Origin: Proteles cristata cristata
Taxonomy: Eukaryota; Chordata; Mammalia; Carnivora; Hyaenidae
Assembly: GCA_017311185.1 (NCBI GenBank)
Contig: JAESUZ010000132.1
Coordinates: 1,364,001 to 1,428,000 of the forward strand
Reading direction: 5' to 3'
DNA length: 64,000 bases
The notes below the pieces were generated by a model. It made no database searches and had not been told where the DNA came from. It worked only from the letters and a program-made list of their open reading frames with translations. This document shows, piece after piece, positions 26,922 to 48,220 of the stretch. Numbering within the stretch: position 1 is the stretch's first letter; each line of letters starts with the position of its first letter. A program made the position numbers and the translations under genes.

Positions 26922-27128
26922 GTTTGTTTGTTTTTTATTCATTTTTCGAGAGAGACAGAGACAGAGTGCAAGCAGGGGAGGGTCAGAGAGAGAGACACAG
27001 AATCTGAAGCAGGCTCCAGGCTCTGAGCTGTCAGCACAGAGCCCAACACGGGACTCGAACCCACGAACCATGAGACATGAACTGAGCTGAAGTCGGACCC
27101 TTAACCGGCCGAGCCACCCAGGCACCCC
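26922..27128 (-). repeat. tRNA-SINE
   Basis: Reverse CAN-SINE ending GAGCCACCCAGGCACCCC, with the GA-rich tract and GGACTCGAACCCACGAACC B-box region. Confidence 0.93.
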
Positions 27129-27741
27129 CAAAATTAGCTTTTAACAGTCCTGTTGGACACAGTTCATTCCTACCTTCCCAATCTTGGCTCCCGGGCAACC
27201 ACTTACCCACTCTCTGTCACCATTGGTTAGTTTTGCCTTTCTAGATTTTTGTATTCTTTTGTGTTTGGTTTATTTGAGCATGTTCTTTAAGATTCACCCA
27301 TACAGTTGTAGGTATCAGTGATTTGTTCCTCTTCATTGCTGAGCAATATTCCATCCCATGAACATAATACTACAACCTCCTTGCCATTCACAATGACAGC
27401 ATTTTGGATTGTTTCTAGTTTAGGGCTGGTATGAATCAAGCAGCTGTGTGTACTCAAGTGCAAGTGTGGGCATGCTTCTCTGAGGTGGATGAAATTACTG
27501 CCAAAAACTGCCAAATTGTTTTCTCAAATGGCTGTACACTTTGCATTCCCACATCTTTGTCGACGCTTGGTATTGTAATTTGTTTTAAACTCAGCCATTC
27601 TAGTGGGTGGGTAAGTGGTAGAATCTTATTGTAGTTTTAATTTGCATTTCCCTGACCATGAGTGATGTTGAACATCTTCCCTGGGCTTTTCGGGACATTA
27701 GTACATCTCCTTTTGTGATGATTCTGTTCAAATCTTTGGGA

Positions 27742-28081
27742 CATCTGGCTGGCTAGGTTGGGAGGGCATAAGACTCTTGATCTCAGGGTAGTGAATTTGA
27801 GCCCCATGCTGGGCATAGTGATTACTTAAAAAAATAAAATCTTTGGGGCGCCTGGGTGGCTTAGTCGGTTAAGCGTCCGACTTTCGCTTAGGTCATGATC
27901 TCGCGGTTCGTGGGTTCGAGCCCGCGTCGGGCTCTGTGCTGACTGCCAGCTCAGAGCCTGGAGCCTGTTTCAGTCTGTGACTCCCTCTCTCTCTGACCCT
28001 CCCCTGCTCACGCTGTCTCTCTCTCTCTCCTAGAAATTAAAAATAATAATAATAAAATAAAATAAAATCTTTTTTAAAAAG
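27742..28081 (+). repeat. Older short tRNA-SINE split by a younger one
   Basis: The short SINE (CATCTGGCTGGCTAGG... to GATTACTTAAAAAAATAAAATC) lies between copies of TGTTCAAATCTTTGG at 27727-27741 and 28082-28096, its target duplication. A second SINE sits inside its A-rich tail. Confidence 0.88.
27845..28059 (+). repeat. SINEC_Fc-like SINE, young, nested
   Basis: GGGGCGCCTGGGTGGCTTAG head and AAATAATAATAATAAAATAA tail. AAATAAAATCTTT occurs on both sides, in the tail of the older SINE. Confidence 0.93.
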
Positions 28082-28251
28082 TGTTCAAATCTTTGGCCTA
28101 TGTTTTATTGAAAAGCCCTGCCTTATTGAGTTTTAAGATTTTTAAAAATATATTCTGGATAGAAAGCCTTTGCTAGATATGTATTATGCATGTTTTATCC
28201 CACCCAGTTTGGTGTTTGCATTGTCCTTTTATTGAAACTTGAAGTTTTCAT

Positions 28252-28450
28252 TTTTTAAAAGTTCATTTACTTACTTTGATAGAGAGAGAGAAAGGATGGG
28301 CAGAGTGAAAGGGAGAGAGAGAATCCTAAGCAGGCTCCATGCTGTCAGCCCAGAGCCCAAATTGGGGTTCAGTCTCACAAACCATGAGATGACGACCTGA
28401 GCCGAAATCAAGAGTTGGATGCTCAATCAACTAAGCCACCCAGGTGTCCC
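28252..28450 (-). repeat. tRNA-SINE
   Basis: Reverse CAN-SINE ending TAAGCCACCCAGGTGTCCC, moderately diverged, inserted in old L1. Confidence 0.88.
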
Positions 28451-28744
28451 TTAGATCGAGTAGTTTATCAGTATTTTTGAGCCATGCTTTTTGTGTTCTA
28501 AGAAATCATTGCCTAATACAAAATCACAGATTTTATATTTTCTCTTGGAAGTTTTATAGTTTTTATTCAGATCTATGCTTTAATTGTTGTATATGATGTG
28601 AGGGAAGAGTTAAAGGTCATTTCCCCTATTCAGTTGCTCCAGTACCATTAGTTGACTAACTGTACCTTCCCTGTTGAATTAATTTGGCACTTTTGTCGAA
28701 AATCAACTGATCATATATGTGTGGGTCTATTTCTGGACTTTCTT

Positions 28745-28840
28745 TTTTATTAAGTTTTTCATTTTAATTCCAGTATAGTTAACAGTGCTGTATTAGTTTC
28801 AGGTGTTCAATATAGTGATTGAACAGTTCTATACATCACT
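28745..28840 (-). mobile_element. L1 3' end, part of a U6-L1 chimera
   Basis: In minus sense it reads GAGTGATGTATAGAACTGTT, CACTATATTGAACACCTGAA, ACTATACTGGAATTAAAATG and an A-rich end. This is the last ~95 bases of a carnivore L1 fused directly to the 3' end of the U6 copy. Confidence 0.8.
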
Positions 28841-28947
28841 CAAAAATGTGGAAGGCTTCATGCATCTGTGTGCCATCCTTGTGCAGGGGCATGCTAATCC
28901 TCTCTGTATCTGTCCAATTTTAGTATAATGTGCTGCTGAAGTGAGCA
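28841..28947 (-). pseudogene. U6 snRNA retropseudogene (U6-L1 chimera)
   Basis: The minus strand starts GTGCTCACTTCAGCAGCACA and continues ATACTAAAATTGGA, AGATACAGAGAGGATTAGCATG, CCCCTGCACAAGGATGGCAC, ending TTCCACATTTTT. It matches full-length U6 spliceosomal RNA with about a dozen substitutions, including changes in the GCUUCGGCAGC 5' hairpin. The upstream pol III promoter elements (PSE, TATA) are not expected in a retrocopy and none is apparent. Confidence 0.93.
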
Positions 28948-29139
28948 CTGTTTTTGGACTCTATTCTGTCTTATGTGTTCAATATGACCATCTTAATGCC
29001 AAATGCAGTCTTGGTTACTGTAGCTCTGTAGAAAGTTTTGAAATCAGATAGTACAAATTCTTTTTCAAAATTGGCTATTTGCATTACCATCTACGTTTTA
29101 CCAACTTGCTGATGTCTACAGAAAAAAAATAAAGCACAC

Positions 29140-29560
29140 TAGTGATGATCCTTTTCAATGCTTGCAACTCCATACTGGTTTTCCCCAATGAGTAAGAAAA
29201 CTCCTCACTCACCCTGACAGCCCAGGGCAGCAAGCCTCTGCCCCCTCCTCCTCAACACCACCTCCCCCCTCCCAACATCATCCTTCCCTTTGCTCACAGA
29301 GCATCAGCCACTCTTTCTTTGGGATCCTCCATGCCTTAGAAATGTTTTCTCTATCACCTCTGTCTAAGACACATACTGGTTACCCACCCTTTTTTTTTTT
29401 TTTATCATGCTCTTTACTTTTCCTCCACAGACTTAGTAAGATGATGTATGTGTCCATAAGCTTGTTTATTTGTTTGCTGCTGGTACAGGTATTTTTCAGT
29501 GCCTGACATGGAAAGAATACTCCATATTTATTGGTTGAATGAATGAAGGCAGAGATAGCT
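29140..29560 (+). repeat. L2 LINE fragment
   Basis: CTTCTCTCAC-type protein-coding-like remnant, then CAGTGCCTGACATGGA...TATTTATTGGTTGAATGAATGAA, the characteristic L2 3' end. Confidence 0.7.
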
Positions 29561-32058
29561 TTCTGAATAGTTTATTTGGGCAAAACAATATTATTTGCAT
29601 GGGATGATTCTTAAGTCATTTCAAGTAGTTCCCCTTCAGTTCTTAACATGTGCTCTCAAAACTTATACACCTGACCCAACCCATTATTTATAGCTTCACA
29701 GTCATCCAACAAGGTAAAAAAAAAAATCATCTGGCAAAAAAGGTAGATGGGAATAAGGGAGAATGAGAGAAGAGTGACATTTTAACACAGTACTAGAATT
29801 GAACATTTTTAATTTACATTCCCCCCTCACACTTTCTCAGATTAGATAAGCATCCCAGCAATGGAGAGGGGTCATCACAGCACCTCTTGCAAAGTCCAGC
29901 TTACAGGCAAATCGGTCAATGAAAAAAAAAAAAAAAAAAAAAAAGGCCAACAAAATACGATCTCAGCTCCCCATAAGCTATTTCTCTGTTCTTATTCTCT
30001 TTCCCCCTTCTCTTAATGTGTGCTACCTTTCCACAGAGAGGGATCATCAAGACTGTGTGGACATGCTGGCTGAATTGACATGGTGATTTCACCAGTATCC
30101 TATAAAGAACCATCAAGGATGCTTTTTATCCTTTTAACCATTGGTTTATCATCACTGAGGGAACATGACTGAATGTTAAGGGTGAAGACAAGTTACTGCT
30201 CCACCCCAGTCAGGAATATGTCCCACACTCCCTTAGAAGGGCTGGGCCAAGCGACAAAGCTTTGCACAAGAAACCTGAGAATTGTCAGAAAAAGCAAGCT
30301 CTGAATGGACTCAAGGCTCCTCATGCATGGAGGGATCCACCCATCCAGGGAAATGGCAAGAAGGCAGGACACTTAGCCCATCAGGGTATTGCTCTTGTCC
30401 TTTTCATTCAGCTTCCCCACAACTACTCCAAAAGAACAGAGCTTTGGGTATTGCTTCATTAAAAACGTGTAACTGCAGTTTAAGAACTACTGCATTCTTT
30501 AGGATCAGTTTATAATAACTCATCATACCACAGAGAATCACAGTTTTAAGGCCATCTATCATGTGTACTATGTAGTAAACAAGACCTTGCCCACGTGTAC
30601 CCCATCAAGCCACTTCCAAGGGTGGACTGCCAGACTCAACAGAGAAGACTAGAATAAAGAACTTTAGTAAGTACTCAAGCTAACTCCTTTGGTTTCTGCC
30701 TTAAAGAGACTCAATCTATAGCAAACGGTGCTTGGAAAACAGAAGTCACTGGAGAAGACAAAAGGGGCAACATTGTCCATACAATTAAAAGCAAAAGGAT
30801 CACTGGCTAGTCCTGGGATCTCTTTTGGATGAGAAGGCAGGAAGCCAACCTTCTAATTAGGCTATCTGGGCACCTAGGAATTGGGCAGGAGCCTGAACAC
30901 ATTTCCTGTGGCCAGAGCTGAGGAGAGAATAGATAGGCTCTTCTCCACGTGGAAGGGATTTTGATTAACTGGCTTAATGGATTAAGATGCCTGCTGGGCA
31001 CTGAGCTTCCAGTTAAGCAGGTAGCAGTTTAGGTTTTCAGGCTGCATTTAAGCAAATAGCTGCTCAACAGCCAAGAAGAATCCTTTGATTTTCATGGCTC
31101 CCACCTTCACAACCCCTTCGGGCTATGCTGACTTTACCTGTAGGAGACATCAACAATTCTGACCTTCAAGAAGACAGAGGGCAAAGCACTACACTCTTCC
31201 CCCTTTTCTAACTGCACAGGTTATAGCCACTAGAAATGAAAGCCCATCGTGGCTTGCCTAGAACACCAGGGAAGGAAGGAATTAGGTCCAGCAGTTCTTC
31301 ACACAAGAGAACCAGGAGACAGTCAGTTGTATTCGATCTTATCTATGGTTTTGCCACATCGCGACAAATTCTTACAGAACAAGAATTACCCAAATTCTTT
31401 TTCCTCACTGCCTATGGTATGAACGTTTATAGCAGTCCTGTGCTTCTGCCCAATCTAGTGTGACTAGGGGCCAGAGAGCCTTATCAATTTGGAAAGGGGG
31501 CGGGGTGGGGGTAAAAACACAGAGGTAATGGTAGATAGCATCCCCTCTTACCCCTTCCCTGAGAAGCCAGGAAATCTCTCCATGTAAGCCATTTTCTCCT
31601 GGTTTTCACTAACAGAAATGAAGCAAAGCATATTAAACACTACAGAGTTCAGCTAGACTGTACTAGTCATAACAAACTTAGATATAGGCTCCCTCAAGTG
31701 GGGCACAAAGAAGTTCACTGTCTCCCCCTGAAAGCTAAGGCTGAGTGTTCCAAGTATCTGATCTAGCTATCTCCAAACACAGCACTACCATGTGTTTTCT
31801 ATGGAGTTGAAATCCTAACAATCAAGAATTGGAAGGTATAGAAAGCAAGGCCAAATATAGGAGGTAGGGATTACAGAGACAAATCATTGGTGGAATATTC
31901 CCTTCCTAGGCTTTTGAAAAAGGGCAATGAGCAAACACATAGCCCTGAGCAACTACATAGGGCATTTCTGTTTACCTTGCACGACTGCATCAGGAAAAAG
32001 GATGCTTTGACCTTCTTAAGTCCTCACCCCATCATGAAAGTTAAAGATAGTAATTACA

Positions 32059-32271
32059 GGGGCACCTAGGTGGCTCAGTTGGTTAAGAGTCCGACTTGGG
32101 CTCAGGTCATGATCTCACGGTTCGTGGGTTCGAGCCCCGCATCGGGCTCTGTTGTGACAGCTCAGAGCCTGGAGCCTGCCTCAGATTCTGTGTCTCTTCT
32201 CTTTATTTGTCCCTCCCTTGCACTGTCTCTCTCTCTCTCAAAAATAATAAAACATAAAAAATTTAAAAAAA
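32059..32271 (+). repeat. tRNA-SINE with short TSD
   Basis: GGGGCACCTAGGTGGCTCAG head. GTAATTACAG before and GTAACTACAG after. Confidence 0.92.
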
Positions 32272-32348
32272 GGTAACTACAGGACTAAGATGTCAAGTTC
32301 TTCAAACAAGCAAGTAGTTTTTTGGGGTTCTGGAGATTAGGATGATTT

Positions 32349-32558
32349 ATTTTTTTTTATTTTTGAGAGAGAGAGAGAGAGAGTGAGAGAGAGAACACAA
32401 GAGGGGAAGAGAGGGAGAGGGAAAGAGAAAGAATCTTGAGCAGGCTCCATGCTCAGAACAGAGCCCCATGCGGGGCTCCTTCCCATGATCCTAAGGCTCA
32501 TGACCTAAGTTGAAATCAAGAGTTGGACACTCACACAGATGTGCCACCCTGGTGCCCC
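32349..32558 (-). repeat. Diverged tRNA-SINE
   Basis: Reverse copy ending ATGTGCCACCCTGGTGCCCC, with expanded GA tracts. TAGGATGATT lies before and after it. Confidence 0.85.
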
Positions 32559-32572
32559 AAGACTAGGATGAT

Positions 32573-32635
32573 TTTTTAAAAGTTTATTTATTTTGAAAGA
32601 GAGAGAGAGAGCAGTGTGCACACAAGTCGGGGAGG

Positions 32636-32679
<44 letters not shown>

Positions 32680-32799
32680 CAAGAGGCTCTGTGTTGTCAG
32701 CTTGAGCCCAGCTCAGGGCTTGAACTCACAAACTGTGAGATCATGACCTGAGGTGAAATCAAGAGTCGGATGCTTAACCAACTGAGCCACCCGGCTGCT
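32573..32799 (-). repeat. tRNA-SINE with GA microsatellite
   Basis: Reverse copy ending GAGCCACCCGGCTGC. An uninterrupted (GA)n of about 17 units lies at about 32640-32673. CTAGGATGAT flanks both sides. Confidence 0.9.
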
Positions 32800-34590
32800 T
32801 CTAGGATGATATTTAAAGGGAAGAAATCTTCTAGAGCAAAGCAAAAAATTGAAGTGCTCCAAAGACCCAAGCCCTGAAAATACTCGTTGCATATTTACTT
32901 GCTGTAGCGTGCATGCCATATTCTGGGGTAAAGCTTTTAGCATCTGCCACTGCCTCTCTGTGATTGTGATGTCTCCTAGGTATAAATTTCCTGGTTACTG
33001 ATGTGATCTGCAAAAAAGGTCTTATAAGCCTGAAGTGGATAAAGGCTATGCTGAATAGGAAGATGGATGAGAAAAAGTGGTAAGGTTAGTCCTGTTTTTA
33101 CTGATGGACTCCACTTCTTGGCTTTGGTAATAGTTAGCTGCTGCCTGTTTGCATCCCCTTAGACTTGTGAGTCAGGCTGTGTTAAACCATGCATTAGACA
33201 GTACCTATGCCTACTCATTCCCAGTGACTGTATTTATATACACCTGTATTTCCCCAGATGCTTGGTTAAATAATGATACTTGTGATATGACTGGACCCTA
33301 GATTTATATTACAGTTTCCAAGAAGAGACAACCAGCATGTGTAACATTTTGTTCTCTAGAAAGCAGAGATCCTGGGTCAATCACAGTTTTGTCTCTTTAA
33401 AAATAAACTTGTAACTTAACTACATTTATCCTGACATAACTTTGCACCAGCAACGTGATATAAATACATATATAAATATATGTATTTAAATGCCCATACT
33501 GACATTTTAAATTGCAGTGACTTCATGCAAGCCAAAGTAAAAAGAGTAGCAGGTGAGTTCGTTGCTTAAAGTTTGTGACTTTTGCAAGCCCTATACCATT
33601 TGATAGTAACTACAGTGTAAACACTATCTGGTGTTCTAGTGGGGTTCTATGGTGAGGAACTAGATGTAGGGGAAAGGTTAGCAATCTACTTTATTTTACA
33701 GGACTAGTTACTTAGTCGACACAATCTCTTTTTTACTTCGATTTATACATGGTAAATATAGTTCCTGCATTTCTACTTGCTTCATTTATTCACCTTTCTA
33801 CTGTTTAAAAAAGTAAAACAAAACCTTGGAGTATCTCAAAGGCTGAAGGCTCTCAAGGTGCTGGGAGTGACCAAAGATAGCACGAGACATGAAAACAAAA
33901 CTTCACCAACAATCATCTTGCTTCCATCCTCCCCTACACATATCTGCAAAAACACCACAGCTGATGACAAGATGCCCAGGAGAATTTGGACTGAGTATTT
34001 TTACCAGTTCAAGGAGTGATTTCAAAAACAGAGATGTGAAAACTACTTTTACACACAGTGTTTCCATTCTGTTCCCAATCCTTTCCCCATAATTACTTGA
34101 TGGCTACTATAAGACAAGCTGATTTTGGATATAATAAAGTCAAAAGTTCTCTCCACTTAAGCTTTGGTCAACAGAAAAAAGTAAGAGCTTTAACATGGTG
34201 GTTTTCAGATTTGTTCTTTGGTCAGGCAGTATAAAGCTCTCTGAAAGAAGTCCCCTTACCTGGAAAGAGTCGAAATAGAGGGTCCCCAGTTTAGCAAAGA
34301 GATACAGGGGTTCAGAATTTCTCAAGAGGAAAAAAGAGAGAGACCCTAAACCCCAGATGCCAGATTAGAATTCTCTTAGGACACAAAGAATAATACAAGA
34401 GAACTAGCAGTCTGAAGAGTAAGACTGAAACGGGTCAGCTTTTCTAAAAAAGGGTAAGTTAATAACTTTAATCCTTAAACAGGAACATGACAAATGATTT
34501 CTGAGCAGAGGATTTACCATTTTCCTTTATCAGTTTAAATCCTAATGTGGACCCAGACCCAGGCAGAAGAGTAGAAAACAGCACGAATCA

Positions 34591-34822
34591 GGGGCGCCTG
34601 GGTGGCTTAGTCGGTTAAGCGTCCGACTTTCGCTTGGGTCATGATCTCGCGGTTCGTGGGTTCGAGCCCCGCGTCGGGCTCTGTGCTGACTGCCAGCTCA
34701 GAGCCTGGAGCCTGTTTCAGTCTGTGACTCCCTCTCTCTCTGACCCTCCCCTGCTCATGCTGTCTCTCTCTCTCCTAGAAATAAAGTAAAAAAAAAAATT
34801 AAAAAAAAAAAAAAAAAGAAAA
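34591..34822 (+). repeat. SINEC_Fc-like SINE, young, 17-bp TSD
   Basis: Near the window consensus, with a long A tail. GAAAACAGCACGAATCA is repeated exactly at 34574-34590 and 34823-34839. Confidence 0.96.
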
Positions 34823-35783
34823 GAAAACAGCACGAATCAACCACAGATATGCCACCAGGAGTAATCCGTGCTCTGCACATGGCCCCAGCCCTCTGACCCC
34901 TGCGGGATGGAGGTCACCCTGCCGAACAGCTGCAGACACAGAACACACAGTGAGGCGTGAGTCAGCTTCACCACACAGGTCTGACCAGGGTGGGATGTGG
35001 GTACTCTGTGAACGATTTAAGTGTTTTAAGTAGCAGGTGGGAGTGTTAGTTTAGAGCCTGGGAAAAACCCAGAAATTGGGCATAGCCCTCAGACAGTGAC
35101 CACTACAAAGAAACATTTGACGGTGAAGGAATCATCTGGTGACCAGAACAAAATGGAACAAGACCAAGCCTTGGGAGGCTGCTGGCCAGGGGCAGATACA
35201 CAATGGGGGGCGGTTTGAGCAACGCTCGTGTTTCTGGGCTTTCCTAGATGGTTGAACTTGAGATGAAAGGAACACTTTGGTTGAGTCCTTGACTGGTTAA
35301 ATAAGGATTCTGAGGCTGGGGGCCTCTGAGACCCGGATGGGAAGTAAGTGGAAGGCACTTGCTCCCTGGGAAGGGGGGCCGGGTGAGTGTCCAGGCTGGG
35401 TTGCCGGGGCCGGCAGGGCCTTCTGTAGGGCCACATCCACAGGCGGTGGGGAGAGGGTAATGGCCTGTGTGGTCAGCCAGGGACAGGCTAGGGTCAGCGT
35501 GATTTCACAAGGAGAAGAGTTATAAAATAAAACATTTTTAATGGACAAAAAAGTAGAGTGGGTCACCTCTTGTTTGAAAGGTGAAATGTAGCAAAGGAAG
35601 AATGTGAAGCAGTTTTTTTACTATTTACAAAATGCCATTTAGAGTGAGGTGGCCACCGTCAGTAGTTGAGGAAATGTCTTTCACGTGAGATGGCCACAGA
35701 AGTATGGTTCCTGGCACTGGCTCAGAAAGGCCGCACACTGTCCTGGGTGAGGGAGAGTCCCTCCGAGGGAGCACCAAAAAGGC

Positions 35784-45626
<9,843 letters not shown>

Positions 45627-45849
45627 CTATCAATTAGTCCTATGTTTGGTTCTTCCTTTCTAACATAAAATATTTTCACATAACAAACTGTATGAAATAT
45701 AAATACAAACAAGTCTTGCTTTGAACACTGTTACAGTAGGTGTTGATAGCAGATTTTGTAATAATGTACAGAATGAAGTTTAATGATTAATATTTTCATG
45801 GCACATTAGCATCCTTAGAAACATTTTCGATACACCTCATTTCACATTC

Positions 45850-46015
45850 TACCATCCCTTAACAGTAGGTAAAATATTAACTGTTATCTTCATTTTATAG
45901 GTTAGGTGACTCTCACAAAGGTGGTGACTGGCCTGCAGTCACACATCAACAGGTGGCACAGCTGAGACTAGAATCTAGGTCCCTCGACTTCAATATTCAT
46001 TCCAATGAATTATGC
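45850..46015 (-). repeat. MIR fragment
   Basis: TTATCTTCATTTTATAGGTTAGG, GTCACACATCAACAGGTGG and GACTAGAATCTAGGTCCC in reverse MIR order. Confidence 0.65.
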
Positions 46016-47732
46016 TGCAAATAATTTTACACATCAGACCAGAGATGGAGTCATTTAGAGCCCCAAACTTTGCTCTTAAGAGTTTGGTTTATGTTACCAT
46101 TTCCCTGAAACTACTATAACACAATAGCATATCCATAATAATGTAAAATCATATTTTTAATTCCAATTTGTTCATCTTCCCTTCGTAGGGATGGATTATA
46201 ACGAACATTTCTCAAACTGCTGACTGACCAAATATTTGACCCGGGATTTGACGTTATGGTAGGTAAATCTAGGAACAGACATCCAACAACTGTTCTGGGA
46301 TAAAGAGCAAGTCTAAATCCAAAAGCAGCTCACAAAGGGCTCAGAACTGCTTAAGGGTCTTCCCAACCACAAATATTCACAAATAAGAAAACACTGTAGT
46401 CCTCTTCTCACATATATTAGAGAGGTAACAAATTAATATTTTTTAAAGTACAAATGTCATACACTTCTAAAGATAAATTAATCAGTTGATCAGGAACAAA
46501 CATCCTTAGAATACTAACATACCCATCCCCTGATGAAAAGCTACCCTAGAGAAGCCTACTACAAATAACCCCGAATTAATACTCTGTGTAAAGAATTTCA
46601 AGTTAACCAGAGAATAACACTCAAACTCAGATTGGCTTACTGTGAACACTGAAGAAAATCACTTATTTTAAGACTTATGTCTTACAATAAAGCAGACATT
46701 AAAGTATGTTACGTTTAAGAATATTGAGAATCTTGGAGCCCTGTGCCCAGTTTCTTCCCTAGAAATACCAATTCATACTTAACTCTACATTTAGAAGAAA
46801 AAGAGACTTCCACCTCTGGCCATGGTAAAATACCCAGGACCAGATTGACCTTTCTGGTGTTAACAACAGAAGACTGGACAAATCACATACAGCAAAATGT
46901 ATATATAATGTTTTTCGAACACCAGGTCAAGGCAGTGCAGGACTGTGCTGCTGGGGAGGAGGAACATAGACAGGAGCCTCTGGATTGTGCCCCGACTACC
47001 TAGAGGCAGGTCCCAGGCTGCTGCCCAGGGACAGAGACCTAGTCTCTTCAGTTGAGGACACCAAAGGTTGGAGTTGGGGATGCTAAGGTGGCTAGAATTT
47101 GTCGGGAAGTGTGCAGGAAAGGAGGGAGAAGTGTACAGAAGTGTGGGGATCTACCCAGGGGTCTCTTGAGCCTCTGGCAGAGTGTCATCTGCTTGTGCGA
47201 GAAGAAACAAGCAGGGTCTGCTGGAAAAGCCAGCAGAAAGCAGGAGACTCAACAGTTCCCAGAGCTCATACAGAATTGGCAACAGTGTGTATTTTCACCT
47301 CCCAAAATGGAAAGCCCTGAGAGTCACACTAGTCATGGAGCTAAATTAGCCCTAGATGAAAAGGTGCTGTGGATCTATCCTAACAAACCTTAACAGCAAG
47401 TCTCAAAAGGATCTGACTAATTTCAAGAACAAAGTCCAACACTACCTAAAGGAATACAACAAAGTACAGCCCTCCGATGTCAAATTTACAACATAGAATA
47501 AAAAATTCCAGCCATTCAAGGAAACAGGAAAATGACCCAGCAACTGGGAGATAAGTCAATCAACAGCAATAGACCAGAAATAAGAGTACAGGCAGACAAG
47601 GATGCACAGAATGCTATTGCAGATATGCTCCAGACATTCAGAAAAGTGTGGGGGGGAAACATGATAAAAGGCAGAAAGGAAATATGCGGATGAATCTCAA
47701 AAAGCATTGTTACATGAAATAAACCAGACACA

Positions 47733-47956
47733 GGGGCGCCTGGGTGGCTTAGTTGGTTAAGCGTCCGACTTTCACTTAGGTCATGATCTCGCGGTTCATC
47801 GGTTCGAGCCCTGCGTCGGGCTCTGTGCTGACTGCCAGCTCAGAGCCTGGAGCCTGTTTCAGTCTGTGACTCCCTCTCTCTCTGACCCTCCCTGCTCACG
47901 CTGTCTCTCTCTCTCTCCTAAAAATAAATAAAACATTAAAAAAAAATTAAAAAAAA
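47733..47956 (+). repeat. SINEC_Fc-like SINE, young, 17-bp TSD
   Basis: GAAATAAACCAGACACA is exact at 47716-47732 and 47957-47973. Head, B box and CTCCTAAAAATAAATA tail are close to the window consensus. Confidence 0.96.
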
Positions 47957-48004
47957 GAAATAAACCAGACACAAAAGACTATCTACACTGTGTGCATTCA
48001 TTTA

Positions 48005-48220
48005 TTTATTTTTATTTATTTTTTAATATTTTTATTTATTTCTAGGATAGAGACAGCGTGAGGGAGAGGTCAGAGAGAGAGAGGAGACACAGACTCTGAA
48101 ACAGGCTCCAGGCTCTGAGCTGGCAGTCAGCACAGAGCCTGACGCGGGAACCCAGAACCGCGAGATCATGACCTAAGTGAAAGTCAGACGCTTAACCGAC
48201 TAAGCCACCCAGGCGCCCCT
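48005..48220 (-). repeat. SINEC_Fc-like SINE with 16-bp TSD
   Basis: TGTGTGCATTCATTTA is at 47989-48004 and 48221-48236. It is only about 30 bases from the opposite-oriented 47733 copy, so the two can pair as an inverted repeat. Confidence 0.95.

Larger units (their letters stand above)
27150..29110 (-). mobile_element. Old LINE-1 fragment, reverse
   Basis: Antisense L1 3' UTR/ORF2-type sequence (GCAATATTCCATCCCATG, CATTCTAGTGGGTGGGTAAG, TGCATTTCCCTGACCATGAGTGATG, GGCACTTTTGTCGAAAATCA, GGTCTATTTCTGGACT, TCTTGGTTACTGTAGCTCTGTAG). It is interrupted by nested SINEs at 27742-28059, a SINE at 28252 and a U6-L1 chimera at about 28745-28947. No open reading frame remains. Confidence 0.8.
25300..29570. 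other. ISM2/SPTLC2 intergenic region
   Basis: No protein gene. After the CpG island it holds a MIR, tRNA-SINEs, an old L1, a U6-L1 chimera and an L2, listed separately. Its upper boundary depends on where the SPTLC2 3' UTR ends. Confidence 0.6.
29571..35783 (-). other. SPTLC2: Probable SPTLC2 3' UTR (end uncertain)
   Basis: Below the SPTLC2 stop there is about 6 kb without another gene and with relatively few SINEs, as in a long 3' UTR. AATAAA in SPTLC2 sense occurs at 29576-29571, and others occur higher up (for example about 33787-33782 and 33695-33690). I recall a multi-kb human SPTLC2 3' UTR, but cannot fix the true end. Confidence 0.4.

Noticed and set aside
28841..28947. Functional U6 gene
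   Set aside because: Many substitutions, including the 5' hairpin, no evident upstream pol III promoter elements, and fusion to L1 sequence.
46743..47393. Open frames of 86 and 113 codons in the SPTLC2 intron
   Set aside because: They lie in old L1-type sequence, with no L1 ORF motif and no gene context.
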